Shown here: piece after piece, positions 1 through 8,387 of the stretch | Numbering within the stretch: the stretch's first letter is position 1 | How the letters are laid out: every line of letters begins with the position of its first letter | Source: an uncultured Gellertiella sp. | GTDB taxonomy: Bacteria > Pseudomonadota > Alphaproteobacteria > Rhizobiales > Rhizobiaceae | Length of the DNA: 64,000 nucleotides | Direction of reading: 5' to 3' | Assembly: GCF_963457605.1 (NCBI RefSeq) | Contig: NZ_OY735139.1 | Span: forward strand, 1,302,001-1,366,000 | Position numbers and translations under genes: made by a program | The notes under the pieces: generated by a model | Databases searched by the model: none | Told to the model about the DNA's origin: nothing | What the model saw: only the letters and a program-made list of their open reading frames with translations

Positions 1-112
1 CCCGCAGCGAGATCCGGCTTGCAGGAGCGGCAGGCGTCAGGCTTGCCACCGGCGAGCCACCCGTCAGGCCCTGAAGAACGCTCTTGCGGGTTGCGATATT
101 CAGGTCAGCCAT
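1..112 (-). CDS. soxG: Sarcosine oxidase gamma subunit (partial, 5' end only)
   Basis: Only the first 37 or so codons lie in the window; the gene runs off the left edge. It begins with MADLNIATRKSVLQGL and follows soxA directly, its ATG overlapping the last 8 bases of soxA, which implies translational coupling. The gamma subunit is the small GcvT-like subunit of heterotetrameric sarcosine oxidase. The family assignment rests mainly on its position as the fourth gene of a soxBDA(G) operon, since little protein is visible. Confidence 0.8.
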   Translation of the reverse strand, partial: MADLNIATRKSVLQGLTGGSPVASLTPAAPASRISLR

Positions 113-3098
113 GGATGCGTCCCCCTTCCTTGTCAAAGAATACCATGTCCGACACCTCGACCGCGATGGTGCGGTCGGCCATCGGCACATAGAGCGTTTT
201 GCCCATGCGGGCCCGGCCATCGGCAACCAGCGCCATCGCAATCGAGCGACCGCAATTGCTCGACCAGTAGGACGAGGTCACGTGACCGAGCATGGTCATC
301 GGCTTCGGCTCGTTCGGATCGGCGACGATTTGTGCGCCCTCTTCCAGCACCACGGACGGATCTTTGGTGAGGAGACCGACGAGCTGCTTGCGGCCTTCGC
401 GCACCAGATCCGGACGCTTCAGACCACGAATGCCGACGAAATCGGGCTTCTTCTTCGAAACCGCCCAGGAAAGCGCGGCATCGTCAGGGGTGACGGTCCC
501 GTCCGTATCCTGGCCGACGATGATATAGCCCTTCTCGGCGCGCAGCACGTGCATGGTTTCCGTGCCGTAAGGGCAGGCGCCCATCGGCTCGGCCCGGGCC
601 CAGATTGCCTCCAGCACCGCCTGGCCATAATCGGCAGGCACGTTGACTTCGAAGCCGAGTTCGCCGGTGAACGACATGCGGAACAGCCGGGTCGGCACGC
701 CGCAGATCCGGCCTTCGGCCACACTCATGTGGGGGAAAGCCTCGTTGGAAAGATCGATGCCCTCGACCAGCGGCGCGATGATCTCGCGGGCCTTCGGACC
801 CTGGACGGCAATAACCGCCCATTGTTCGGTGGTGGAGGTCAGCCATACCTGCATCTCGGGGAATTCGGTCTGCAGGTAGTCTTCCATGTGCTGGAGAACG
901 CGCGGCGCGCCGCCCGTCGTCGTCGTCACGTGGAAACGGTCCTCTGCCATCCGGCCGACGACACCGTCGTCATAGATGAAGCCGTCTTCGCGGGTCATGA
1001 TGCCGTAGCGGCAGCGACCGGGCTTCAGCGTATCCCAGGCATTGGTGTAGAGCAGGTTCAGGAACATCGCCGCATCCGGCCCGACCACTTCGATCTTGCC
1101 GAGGGTCGAGGCGTCGAAAATCCCGGCGACATCGCGCACGGTCCTGCATTCGCGGGCAACGGCCTGATGCATGTCTTCGCCGGCGCGCGCATAGAACCAG
1201 GCACGCTTCCAGTTGCCGACATCCTCGAACTCGGCACCTTTGGCCACTTCCCAGTCATGCAGCGCCGTCTTGCGGGCGGGATCGAACAGTTCGCCACGCG
1301 AGTGGTTGATGATCGTGCCGAAGGTGACGGGTGTATAGGGCTGGCGGAAGGTGGTGAGACCGACCTGCGGAATGTCCTTGCCGAGCATTTCGGCGGCAAT
1401 GGCCAGACCGTGCATGTTCGACATCTTGCCCTGGTCGGACGCCATGCCATTGGTTGTGAAGCGCTTGATATGCTCGATCGACTGCATGCCTTCGCGCACC
1501 GCCAGACGGATATCCTTGGCGCAGACATCATGCTGGAAGTCGACGAATGCCTTGACGGACGTGTCGGGGCCTGCGCCTTCGCCCGCGCCGATCATGCCGC
1601 CGGTCCAGGCAAAGGGGGCCTCGCCGGAGATCTCGACCTTCCCATCGCTTTCGGCACCCGAGGCGCGGGCCATCAGCTCGCCTGCGGCAAGGGCCTCCTC
1701 GATGGTTGCCTGCAGCGCATCGGTGCCATTGCAGGCCCCGACCGACAGTGCATCCTGGGCATAGGTGCCGGGCAGGAAGCGCTGGTGCTCCGCATCCCAG
1801 CGCAGCTTGCCGCGCGACTGGGAGAAGAGATGCACGGAGGGCGTCCAGCCAGCCGAGACCAGCAGCGAATCCACCGCGATCTTGCGGGTCGGGCCACCAT
1901 TGTGGCGACCGACGGTCATCGACGAGACGCGCAGCTTGCCGCCGACGGTCAGCACCGCATGGCCGGTCAGCACCTCGATGCCGAGCGAGCGGGCTTCGGC
2001 GAGAACGCCCGCACCGGGGTTTTCGCGGCTGTCGATGATCGCGGCGACGGAGACGCCGGCCTTCTTCAGGTCGAAGGCGGCTTCATAGGCCGAATCATGG
2101 GCGGAATAGACACCGACCTTCGCACCGACGGCGACGCCGAAATGGTTGAGGAAGGTGCGGCCGGCAGACGCCAGCATGACGCCGGGCCGGTCGTTGTTTT
2201 CAAACACCATGTGGCGTTCGATCTGGCCGGTGGCCAGAATGACGCGCTTGGCGCGCACCTGCCACAGCCGCTCCCGCGGCAGCGACTTCGAGGGCTTTGC
2301 CATATGGTCGGTGACCCGTTCGGCAAGTGCCACGAGATTGTGGTTGTAGTAGCCGAAGGCCGTCGTGCGGGTCATGACCTGCACATTGTCCATCGCGGCG
2401 AGTTCGGCGGCGGTTTCCTGGGCCCAGGTGAAACCATCCCTGCCGTTGATCCGCACGCCGGTATCGTAATGCAGCGCACCACCGACTTCAGGCTGTTCGT
2501 CGACCAGGATGACCTTGGCACCTGCCTTGGCGGCGGCAAGCGCTGCCGAGAGACCGGCAACACCGGCTCCCACCACCAGCACGTCGCAATGGGCGAAACG
2601 GTTGGCATAGTGGTCGGGATCTTCTTCCGTCGGGGCGACGCCGAGACCGGCGGCTGCACGGATGATCGGCTCATAGACGTGATGCCAGGCCTTCTTCGGC
2701 CACATGAAGGTCTTGTAGTAGAAACCGGCGGCAAAGAACGGCGACAGCATGTCGTTGATGCCGCCGATATCGAAGCTCAGCGACGGCCAGCGGTTCTGCG
2801 AGCTGGTCTTCATGCCATCGAAGACTTCCTGCACCGTGGCGCGGACGTTCGGCTGGCGGCGCGCCGCATCGCGCGACACGTCGAGCAGCGCGTTCGGCTC
2901 TTCCGGACCTGCCGACAGGATGCCGCGCGGGCGGTGATACTTGAAGGAACGGCCGAGCAGATGCACGCCATTGGCGAGAAGCGCGGAGGCAACCGTATCG
3001 CCCTCGAGGGCGGTATAGGTCTTGCCGTCAAAGGTGAAGCGCGCGGTTTTGGCAGGGGTCAGACGCCCCCGGCCCGAAATGCGATTGGCACCGCTCAT
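105..3098 (-). CDS. soxA: Sarcosine oxidase alpha subunit
   Basis: The 997-residue protein has the full length of the alpha subunit of cytoplasmic heterotetrameric sarcosine oxidase, which converts sarcosine, O2 and tetrahydrofolate to glycine, H2O2 and methylene-THF. An N-terminal ferredoxin-like segment (about residues 15-100, with RSFKYHRPRG) is followed by a dinucleotide-binding motif VVGAGVAGL near residue 175 and a second nucleotide-binding region around 290-480. The C-terminal 400 residues are a GcvT-like THF-binding domain. It overlaps soxD by 4 bases upstream and soxG by 8 bases downstream, so the four genes form one tight operon. It could serve creatinine, choline or betaine catabolism; the MttB/DMGDH pair near 48-52 kb would supply sarcosine. 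Confidence 0.97.
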   Translation of the reverse strand: MSGANRISGRGRLTPAKTARFTFDGKTYTALEGDTVASALLANGVHLLGRSFKYHRPRGILSAGPEEPNALLDVSRDAARRQPNVRATVQEVFDGMKTSSQNRWPSLSFDIGGINDMLSPFFAAGFYYKTFMWPKKAWHHVYEPIIRAAAGLGVAPTEEDPDHYANRFAHCDVLVVGAGVAGLSAALAAAKAGAKVILVDEQPEVGGALHYDTGVRINGRDGFTWAQETAAELAAMDNVQVMTRTTAFGYYNHNLVALAERVTDHMAKPSKSLPRERLWQVRAKRVILATGQIERHMVFENNDRPGVMLASAGRTFLNHFGVAVGAKVGVYSAHDSAYEAAFDLKKAGVSVAAIIDSRENPGAGVLAEARSLGIEVLTGHAVLTVGGKLRVSSMTVGRHNGGPTRKIAVDSLLVSAGWTPSVHLFSQSRGKLRWDAEHQRFLPGTYAQDALSVGACNGTDALQATIEEALAAGELMARASGAESDGKVEISGEAPFAWTGGMIGAGEGAGPDTSVKAFVDFQHDVCAKDIRLAVREGMQSIEHIKRFTTNGMASDQGKMSNMHGLAIAAEMLGKDIPQVGLTTFRQPYTPVTFGTIINHSRGELFDPARKTALHDWEVAKGAEFEDVGNWKRAWFYARAGEDMHQAVARECRTVRDVAGIFDASTLGKIEVVGPDAAMFLNLLYTNAWDTLKPGRCRYGIMTREDGFIYDDGVVGRMAEDRFHVTTTTGGAPRVLQHMEDYLQTEFPEMQVWLTSTTEQWAVIAVQGPKAREIIAPLVEGIDLSNEAFPHMSVAEGRICGVPTRLFRMSFTGELGFEVNVPADYGQAVLEAIWARAEPMGACPYGTETMHVLRAEKGYIIVGQDTDGTVTPDDAALSWAVSKKKPDFVGIRGLKRPDLVREGRKQLVGLLTKDPSVVLEEGAQIVADPNEPKPMTMLGHVTSSYWSSNCGRSIAMALVADGRARMGKTLYVPMADRTIAVEVSDMVFFDKEGGRIHG

Positions 3099-3415
3099 TT
3101 CGAGGCTCCCTTGTCATTACCGGTGGTCAGGAAAGTGGCGGGATCCGGCCTCGGCTCCCCGGCCTTGTAGCTGAGGTAGAAGCGGTCGGTGACCGTGTCG
3201 CGGGCGGCGTTGAAGAAACGGCCGCAGCCATGCACGTGCCGCCAGCGCTCGAAGATCAGGCCCTTCGGATTTTCGCGGATGAAGAAGTAGGTCTCGAACT
3301 CTTCATCCGTGATGTCGGCCATGTTGGTGGGGCGGGCGATGTGGGCATCGCCGCCGTTGCGGAATTCGAGCTCGTTGCGCTCTTCCTCGCAATAGGGGCA
3401 GTAAATCAGCAGCAT
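3095..3415 (-). CDS. soxD: Sarcosine oxidase delta subunit
   Basis: This 106-residue protein opens with MLLIYCPYCEEERNELEF, the Cys-x-x-Cys zinc site (C6, C9) typical of the delta subunit, followed by a conserved GGDAHIARP segment and HGCGRFFNAARDT. The family is about 90-110 residues long, so it is complete. The start overlaps nothing upstream (18 bases after the soxB stop) and the stop overlaps the soxA start by 4 bases. It acts as a small structural zinc subunit of the sarcosine oxidase complex. Confidence 0.96.
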   Translation of the reverse strand: MLLIYCPYCEEERNELEFRNGGDAHIARPTNMADITDEEFETYFFIRENPKGLIFERWRHVHGCGRFFNAARDTVTDRFYLSYKAGEPRPDPATFLTTGNDKGASK

Positions 3416-3433
3416 GGTTCAAATCTCCCCGAA

Positions 3434-4687
3434 TCAGTGCGCGACAGCCGCAGCGGCGGCTTCGTCGATCAGGCGTCCGGTGCGGAAGCGGTCCAGTGTC
3501 AGGCCGGCGGCAAACTTGTGCGGCTCGCCCTTGGCGATCAGATGGGCAAACAGGTTTGCCGAACCCGGCGTCGCCTTGAAGCCACCCGTGCCCCAGCCGC
3601 AGTTGAGGAACAGGCCGGGTACCGGCGTGATGCCCTGGATCGGCGAACGGTCCTGGGTAACGTCGACGATCCCGCCCCACTGGCGCATCATCTTGACCCG
3701 GCGGAACATCGGGAAGAGTTCACAGATCGCATCCAGCGTATGGGTGATGATCTGCAACCCGCCGGTCTGCGAGTAGGAATTATACTGGTCGGTACCGGCA
3801 CCGATGACGAATTCGCCCTTGTCGGACTGCGAGATATAGGCATGCACCGAGTTCGACATCACCACGCAGGGGAAGATCGGCTTCAGCGGCTCGGAGACCA
3901 GCGCCTGCAGCGGCTGGCTCTGGAGCGGCACGCGCACACTGGCGCTCTGCATCACGACCGAGGTATGGCCCGCTGCCGAAACGCCGATCTTCTTGGCACC
4001 GATGAAACCGCGACTGGTATCGACGCCGGTGACGCGGCCATCGGGACCGCGGCGGATGCCTGTTACTTCGCAGTTCTGGATGATGTGCACGCCGCGATCC
4101 GACGCACCGCGGGCATAGCCCCAGGCCACCGCATCGTGACGTGCCGTACCGCCGCGGCGCTGCAGGGCAGCCCCGTTGATGGCGTAGCGGGCGGTCTTGG
4201 CAATGTCCAGCGGCGGGCAATAGGCCTTGGCCTGCTCCGGCGACAGCCATTCATTGTCGATGCCATAGAGACGGTTGGCATTGATGTGGCGCTTGAAGGA
4301 CTGCTGGTCATGGATATTGTGCGACAGCATCATCACGCCGCGCGGCGAATACATGACATTGTAATTGAGGTCCTGGGAAAGGCCTTCCCAGAGTTTCAGG
4401 GAATGCTCGTAAATGTGCATGCTCTCTTCATAGAGATAGTTCGAGCGGATGATGGTGGTATTGCGGCCGGTATTGCCGCCGCCGATCCAGCCGCGCTCGA
4501 GCACCGCCACATTGGTGATGCCGTGCTCCTTGGCCAAATAATAGGCCGCGCCGAGGCCGTGCCCGCCGCCGCCGATGATGATGACATCATAGTCCTTGCG
4601 GGGCTCGGGCGAAGCCCACTGGGCTTCCCAGCCCTTGTGGCCGCGCATTGCCTCACGGACAACGGCAAAAACCGAATATTTGCGCAT
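3434..4687 (-). CDS. soxB: Sarcosine oxidase beta subunit
   Basis: The 417-residue protein starting MRKYSVFAVVREAMRG matches the usual length of SoxB, the subunit that carries the sarcosine-oxidising flavin site. The FAD-binding Rossmann motif VIIIGGGGHGLGAAY lies near residue 35. An open frame continues 121 codons further upstream, but the start at 4687 was chosen because AGGAGA precedes it at a suitable distance, the length fits the family, and the upstream translation looks non-coding. It is the first gene of the soxBDAG operon, and its promoter must lie in the 380-base gap shared with rpsU. Confidence 0.96.
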   Translation of the reverse strand: MRKYSVFAVVREAMRGHKGWEAQWASPEPRKDYDVIIIGGGGHGLGAAYYLAKEHGITNVAVLERGWIGGGNTGRNTTIIRSNYLYEESMHIYEHSLKLWEGLSQDLNYNVMYSPRGVMMLSHNIHDQQSFKRHINANRLYGIDNEWLSPEQAKAYCPPLDIAKTARYAINGAALQRRGGTARHDAVAWGYARGASDRGVHIIQNCEVTGIRRGPDGRVTGVDTSRGFIGAKKIGVSAAGHTSVVMQSASVRVPLQSQPLQALVSEPLKPIFPCVVMSNSVHAYISQSDKGEFVIGAGTDQYNSYSQTGGLQIITHTLDAICELFPMFRRVKMMRQWGGIVDVTQDRSPIQGITPVPGLFLNCGWGTGGFKATPGSANLFAHLIAKGEPHKFAAGLTLDRFRTGRLIDEAAAAAVAH

Positions 4688-5069
4688 ACGCGTCTTTCTC
4701 CTGTTCATCAGGGCTCGTGTCTGTGGTCTCACGGCAATTGCCGGGCATCCCTGCCTTAACAGGCACCCGGACAAAGGGCCGGGCAGCCTTTCCTGCAATT
4801 GCTCTAAAGGATCGGGCATAGAAATCGCAAATCCGGGTCCGGCACAACGGTTTCTTTGCGACTTTCCGCATGACGCGATTTGACATGCGGCCCGCCGGAA
4901 CCCGACCCGGGCAATTTTTGCCTGGCGAAAACATCTGCCATCTGGACTTGGGGCCGATGTTCTGCTATTCCCCTCGACCAATCGATCGGTCACCAGCCGA
5001 ACGAATGTTATTTTATTTGCTGCGGGTTTTCCCAGACGGCAACAACTCAAAGTAAGGAATGGGATTCAC
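4688..5069. other. Divergent intergenic region soxB / rpsU
   Basis: This 382-base gap separates the leftward sox operon from rightward rpsU, so it must hold both promoters. The half next to rpsU is AT-rich (GTTATTTTATTTGC around 5007). A short inverted repeat, CCAATCGATCGGTC, centres near 4985. I could not identify a sox regulator site or a convincing -35/-10 pair, and no RNA gene is evident. Confidence 0.5.
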
Positions 5070-5300
5070 GTGCAGGTACTCGTCCGCGATAACAACGTCG
5101 ATCAGGCCCTCCGGGCGCTCAAGAAGAAGATGCAGCGCGAAGGCATCTTCCGTGAAATGAAGATGCGCGACTATTATGAAAAGCCGTCCCAGAAGCGCGC
5201 CCGCGAAAAGGCTGAAGCCGTTCGCCGCGTCCGCAAGCTGGCCCGCAAGCGCCTGCAGCGCGAAGGCCTGGTCACCGGCGGTCGTCCGGCTGCGCGTTGA
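5070..5300 (+). CDS. rpsU: 30S ribosomal protein S21
   Basis: The 76-residue basic protein ([20 protein letters not shown] at the start, then REGIFREMK and [19 protein letters not shown]) is a clear bS21, which binds the 30S platform and helps mRNA selection. The start codon is GTG; AAGGA lies about 12 bases before it, and the N-terminus aligns with the family from this codon. The C-terminal GRPAAR tail is longer than in enterobacterial S21, as in other rhizobia. It is monocistronic, with a strong terminator 35 bases after the stop. Confidence 0.97.
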   Translation: MQVLVRDNNVDQALRALKKKMQREGIFREMKMRDYYEKPSQKRAREKAEAVRRVRKLARKRLQREGLVTGGRPAAR

Positions 5301-5334
5301 GACGCCGTCTTTCTGACGAAAATCCATGCTGATT

Positions 5335-5367
5335 GGCGGGGGCGACGATATCGCCACCGCCTTTTTT
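5335..5367 (+). terminator. Rho-independent terminator of rpsU
   Basis: GGCGG-G-GGCGA pairs with TCGCC-A-CCGCC around a five-base loop, with one mismatch, and is followed by six T residues. This is a typical intrinsic terminator placed just after rpsU. Confidence 0.88.
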
Positions 5368-5527
5368 GATGACAAGACCTATCAGACGTCTGGCAGGCAA
5401 AAAGAATGCCCGCCACCCGGCCAGCGCCGGTGAGGACCCCGACTGACCGCAATTGCTGCGGCTTGTCGTCCAGCGGACGGCGGGGACCGGAGCGGAACAC
5501 ACAGGCCTTGGGACACCCGCCCGAGGA

Positions 5528-5557
5528 TTGCTGATGCCCGACCGCGCTGGATATATT
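5528..5557 (+). promoter_or_regulatory. Candidate sigma-70-type promoter for the TPR lipoprotein gene
   Basis: TTGCTG (5528-5533) and TATATT (5552-5557) are 18 bases apart, about 75 bases before the ATG at 5631. The call rests on motif match and position only. The rest of the gap from 5301 to 5630 holds the rpsU terminator and otherwise nothing I recognise. Confidence 0.35.
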
Positions 5558-5630
5558 GATGTGCCGCAGAATATCTCCTCTCGACCGCAGAGGTGTCGAC
5601 AGAGATAGCAGCAGAGGAAGCGAGATCCCG

Positions 5631-6518
5631 ATGGCCGACATGACCCTTCATCCCCTGGCATTGCCTCCCCTCGCAACCGGGCGCACCCCCGGATTGCGCG
5701 TTGCCCTGACAGCCGTGGCGCTGATTGCCGGAAGCCTGTCGCTGACCGGCTGCAACACCACCTCGAGTGACGATGTGATCCGCGTTGAAAAGGCGCAAGG
5801 GTCGTCGGAAAACATTGCCTCGCTCTCAGGCGTGATTGCCAAGAACCCGCAGGATCCCGAAGGCTACAATGTGCGTGGATCCGCCTATGGCCGGGCTGGC
5901 AATTTCTCGGCGGCAGTGGACGACTTCAACCAGGCGATCCAGCTCAATCCGCGATTCTACCAGGCCTATGCAAACCGGGCGCTGGCCTTCCGCAATCTCG
6001 GCCAGCCCGCCGATGCGGTCAATGACTACAACTCCGCGCTGAAGCTCAATCCGAATTACGACGTCGCGCTGATCGGCCGCGGCAATATCTATCGCCAGGC
6101 CGGCCGAATCGATGAGGCCTTCAGGGATTTCGACCAGGCGATCCAGCAGGATACGACCGATGGTCGCGCCTATCACAATCGCGGCCTGATCTTCCAGAAG
6201 CGCGGCCAGCACGAAAAGGCCATCGACGACTTCTCCAAGGCGATCTCGCTGTCGCCTTCCTCGCCGGAACCCTACAACGGCCGCGGCATTTCCTACGTGG
6301 CGCTGGGTGACGACGAGAACGCCTTTGCCGATTTCAACCATGCCATCGAACTGAACGACAAGATGGCGGAATCCTGGGCCAACCAGGCGCTGATCTACGA
6401 GCGCCGCGGCGACTTCAGGAAGGCGGCCAAATCCTACCAGCACGCCGTCGGCCTCGACCCCCGCTACCAGCCGGCCAAGGATGGCCTGGAGCGCACGCGC
6501 GGCAAGGCAGCCGGCTGA
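5631..6518 (+). CDS. TPR-repeat lipoprotein, NlpI-like
   Basis: The 295-residue product has a hydrophobic signal segment ending in a lipobox, LSLTGC followed by NTTSS, so Cys near residue 45 should be lipidated. From about residue 70 to the end it consists of roughly six tetratricopeptide repeats (NPQDPEGYNVRGSAYGRAG, then LNPRFYQAYANRALAFRNLG and so on). The start at 5631 was chosen because AGAGGAAG precedes it. NlpI-type proteins are envelope scaffolds that modulate peptidoglycan hydrolases; that role here is inference from domain layout. It is flanked by its own promoter candidate and terminator, suggesting a single-gene unit. Confidence 0.9.
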   Translation: MADMTLHPLALPPLATGRTPGLRVALTAVALIAGSLSLTGCNTTSSDDVIRVEKAQGSSENIASLSGVIAKNPQDPEGYNVRGSAYGRAGNFSAAVDDFNQAIQLNPRFYQAYANRALAFRNLGQPADAVNDYNSALKLNPNYDVALIGRGNIYRQAGRIDEAFRDFDQAIQQDTTDGRAYHNRGLIFQKRGQHEKAIDDFSKAISLSPSSPEPYNGRGISYVALGDDENAFADFNHAIELNDKMAESWANQALIYERRGDFRKAAKSYQHAVGLDPRYQPAKDGLERTRGKAAG

Positions 6519-6549
6519 TCGACCAAAATTCTGGAACGTGAAATCAGCG

Positions 6550-6573
6550 GGCCCGGATATGATCCGGGCCTTT
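6550..6573 (+). terminator. Rho-independent terminator after the TPR gene
   Basis: GGCCCGGAT and ATCCGGGCC form a perfect 9-base stem with a three-base loop, followed by TTT. It lies 31 bases after the TPR stop codon. The downstream T-run is short, so efficiency is uncertain. Confidence 0.75.
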
Positions 6574-6706
6574 GTCGTTTGGGCACGACCAGCATGCTGG
6601 CGTCACAGCCTGCCCGGCTTGCAAACGCCCGGGCAAAACGGCAAAAGGGCCGCTTGCAGGGGCGGCCCTGAATATCTCAAATCCGGGACAGTACGGGTCT
6701 GCTGTT

Positions 6707-6848
6707 TAGAGTTTGTCAGGGAAAACACGCAAACGACGTTTTGCGTTTGGAATCCGGTTTTCGCGCTCAAACTCGTTTGAGCGAAAAGACAAACGAAAAC
6801 AAAGAGTATTAGAGTCTGTCTGGTTCAGTATGAACCTGACAGACTCTA
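6707..6848. repeat. Composite palindromic element, about 142 bases
   Basis: The outer ends are inverted copies of TAGAGTYTGTCAGG (6707-6720 and, inverted, 6835-6848). Inside are further hairpins: CAAACG/CGTTTG at 6730-6749, and CGCTCAAAC-TC-GTTTGAGCG at 6764-6783, then the complete 39-base palindrome at 6810-6848. Low GC compared with the surroundings and the nesting of palindromes suggest a mobile or amplified intergenic element rather than a single regulatory site. Together with the terminator upstream it fills the non-coding stretch from 6519 to 6845. Confidence 0.6.
6810..6848. repeat. 39-base palindromic repeat, copy 1
   Basis: Arms TAGAGTCTGTCTGGTTCA and its complement (one mismatch) enclose a GTA loop. 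A second copy with perfect arms lies at 33135-33173. The last three bases of this copy, read on the minus strand, are the TAG stop codon of the cytochrome oxidase subunit IV gene. Confidence 0.88.
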
Positions 6849-7070
6849 GCGCAGCAGGATGGCGCTGGCGATGACCAGAACGATAAACAGCACGACGCCG
6901 CCGAAGAACCCGCCAGCGGTGAAGAAGCCTGCGGCCATCGCAATCATCAGCGCCACCAGGGTGGAGGTGCCATATTTGGCAACGGTCAGGAAACCCGCAT
7001 AGGTCTTCTCGTGCTCCGGATAGTTCATGGGTGCACCGAGCTCGGCGGGACCAGTGTGGTGTTCGCTCAT
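6846..7070 (-). CDS. aa3-type cytochrome c oxidase subunit IV peptide
   Basis: The 74-residue protein starts MSEHHTGPAELGAPMNYPEH, contains HEKTYAGFLTVAKYGT and then two hydrophobic segments (about residues 37-55 and 57-73). This matches the small bacterial subunit IV family of aa3 cytochrome oxidases found in alphaproteobacteria, which packs against subunits I and III in the inner membrane. The start at 7070 was preferred over a longer frame because AGGGAGATG precedes it and the upstream residues look non-coding. The stop codon is supplied by the palindromic repeat at 6810-6848. Confidence 0.85.
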   Translation of the reverse strand: MSEHHTGPAELGAPMNYPEHEKTYAGFLTVAKYGTSTLVALMIAMAAGFFTAGGFFGGVVLFIVLVIASAILLR

Positions 7071-7296
7071 TCCATCATCTCCCTCACAGGGTTCCGGGCA
7101 CCGCGCATCTTGACGGGTGGCCAGAACCGAATGGACCAAAATACCTGTATCTTTCCCCGCCAGGGGCGGCAGAAATTTCGTGCGCAATGTCTGTCCCGAT
7201 CACAACCGGACAGGCCCCGCAACAGGGCGATACATGACATAGCAATTCCGCCGCCGCAAGCCTCCCTGCCCCCGGGTTGGGCGGCGGCGGAGCACT

Positions 7297-8073
7297 TTAT
7301 TGTCGCGCCACGCCTGGTTGCTGCTGTGCCTGTCGCGCCTGGAACGCCTGGGCGGCGAGCTTGGCGGTGGGCAAGATGGTGAGAGGGGTGACGCCGACAT
7401 CAGGTCCCCGGCCAAACATCATCCGCCGCTCGAACCCTTCCGACTGGAAGAAGGGGTAGCGGTGATAGAGCCCGTTGCGGATCTCGTTCGCCTCGGTCGC
7501 CATCAGTGTCAGTTCGATATTGTATTTGCCGCAGTTGCGCTGCGGCTCGACGATGGTCTTGGCAAGGAATACCCGCTTGTAGAAGGCTGCATGCTGCGGG
7601 CTGACCAGTTGCAGCACGCGGTCGGCATTGAAATAGTCCGTCGCCATGGCGGCAATCCGCAGGGTGAAATAGGGGATCGCCGGCATTTCGCGCATGATGG
7701 CGGGATCGGCAGCAAAACGCACCGGATCGATCAGCGACAGGCCGGCATCGAGGAAGGCATCGATTTCCCTGGTGAAGACGCCGCGCGTCGAGCTGACCCG
7801 GTGCTCCGGCGTGACATGGTGAATGCGCACGGTGGAAATCAGCCGCTCCTCGAAATAGACGCCGAAGATATAGGCATGGCTGTCGAAATCGATATCATCG
7901 ATCAGCGTCGACCCGTCGAGCGTCAGGATATCGGCCATCTTGTAGGCCTTGTAGCGGATACGCGCGACATCCTCCATATCCTCAGTGGTCTCGACGCGCC
8001 GGTATTCTACCCGGTCGAGGAGGTCGAGAAGCTTGCGCGAGAAGGTCCCCGCACCGGTGGTATGATCGAACAT
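7297..8073 (-). CDS. FeeM-like N-acyl amino acid synthase / autoinducer-synthase-fold acyltransferase
   Basis: The 258-residue protein begins RVETTEDMEDVARIRYKAYK around residue 26, then DSHAYIFGVYFEERLISTVRIH, followed by PYFTLRIAAMATDYFNADRVL. This is the layout of the FeeM / LuxI-like branch of the GNAT fold, which transfers fatty acyl groups from acyl-ACP to an amino acid or related amine. Substrate cannot be read from the sequence. The C-terminal 30 residues are Ala/Gln-rich. A perfect TTAA-N7-TTAA site sits 17 bases upstream of the start, and a 10-base inverted repeat lies further up. No LuxR-type regulator is adjacent. The assignment is to the fold; the acyl amino acid product is inferred. 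Confidence 0.7.
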   Translation of the reverse strand: MFDHTTGAGTFSRKLLDLLDRVEYRRVETTEDMEDVARIRYKAYKMADILTLDGSTLIDDIDFDSHAYIFGVYFEERLISTVRIHHVTPEHRVSSTRGVFTREIDAFLDAGLSLIDPVRFAADPAIMREMPAIPYFTLRIAAMATDYFNADRVLQLVSPQHAAFYKRVFLAKTIVEPQRNCGKYNIELTLMATEANEIRNGLYHRYPFFQSEGFERRMMFGRGPDVGVTPLTILPTAKLAAQAFQARQAQQQPGVARQ

Positions 8074-8089
8074 GGAATACTCCGCCTAG

Positions 8090-8104
8090 TTAACAACTTG
8101 TTAA
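8090..8104 (-). promoter_or_regulatory. Candidate CtrA-binding site
   Basis: TTAACAACTTGTTAA is a perfect TTAA-N7-TTAA, the full consensus for the cell-cycle regulator CtrA. It sits 17 bases upstream of the FeeM-like ATG, close enough that bound protein would overlap or block the start region. Match and position are seen; the regulator is inferred. Confidence 0.55.
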
Positions 8105-8132
8105 TGCGGATTATTCCGGGAGACAGCAATGG

Positions 8133-8163
8133 TTTGCTAAATATTTAATAAAAATTTAGCAAA
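8133..8163. promoter_or_regulatory. Inverted repeat upstream of the FeeM-like gene
   Basis: TTTGCTAAAT and ATTTAGCAAA are perfect 10-base arms separated by 11 AT-rich bases. It may be an operator or the base of a hairpin. No T-tract follows on either strand, which argues against a terminator. Confidence 0.5.
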
Positions 8164-8387
8164 CACGGTTAAAAATACGTAAATTATTATGGTTAATATT
8201 TTGTATAAAGCTGGATCAGCCCTGTGCATAAGCAGGTCTTGCGCATGTACAGATATTATTATTGACTCCATACTAAAACACGCCGGAAGAATATTTCAGG
8301 CGCGGATTTCTACTGGAGAACAGCCGGGAAACGACGTGGGGGCGGTGGCGCGCCCGGTCTGTCAGGCGGGTTGTCGACGCGGCCGGA

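Larger units (their letters stand above)
8074..8387. other. AT-rich regulatory region upstream of the FeeM-like gene
   Basis: This 314-base gap lies between the GGDEF-EAL stop and the FeeM-like start, both genes being on the minus strand. It is much more AT-rich than its surroundings, especially 8101-8290, and holds a CtrA-like site, a long inverted repeat and several additional TTAA half-sites (about 8172 and 8193). No open frame with coding character is seen. Confidence 0.55.

Noticed and set aside
84-3170. A 1028-codon open frame on the plus strand across soxA
   Set aside because: It is antisense to an unmistakable soxA. Long antisense open frames are expected in GC-rich DNA, and its His/Arg/Gly-rich translation has no family character.
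7240-7290. A GC-rich inverted repeat, CCGCCGCC with GGCGGCGG, downstream of the FeeM-like gene
   Set aside because: It could be a terminator, but the arms are simple trinucleotide repeats and no T-tract follows on the minus strand.
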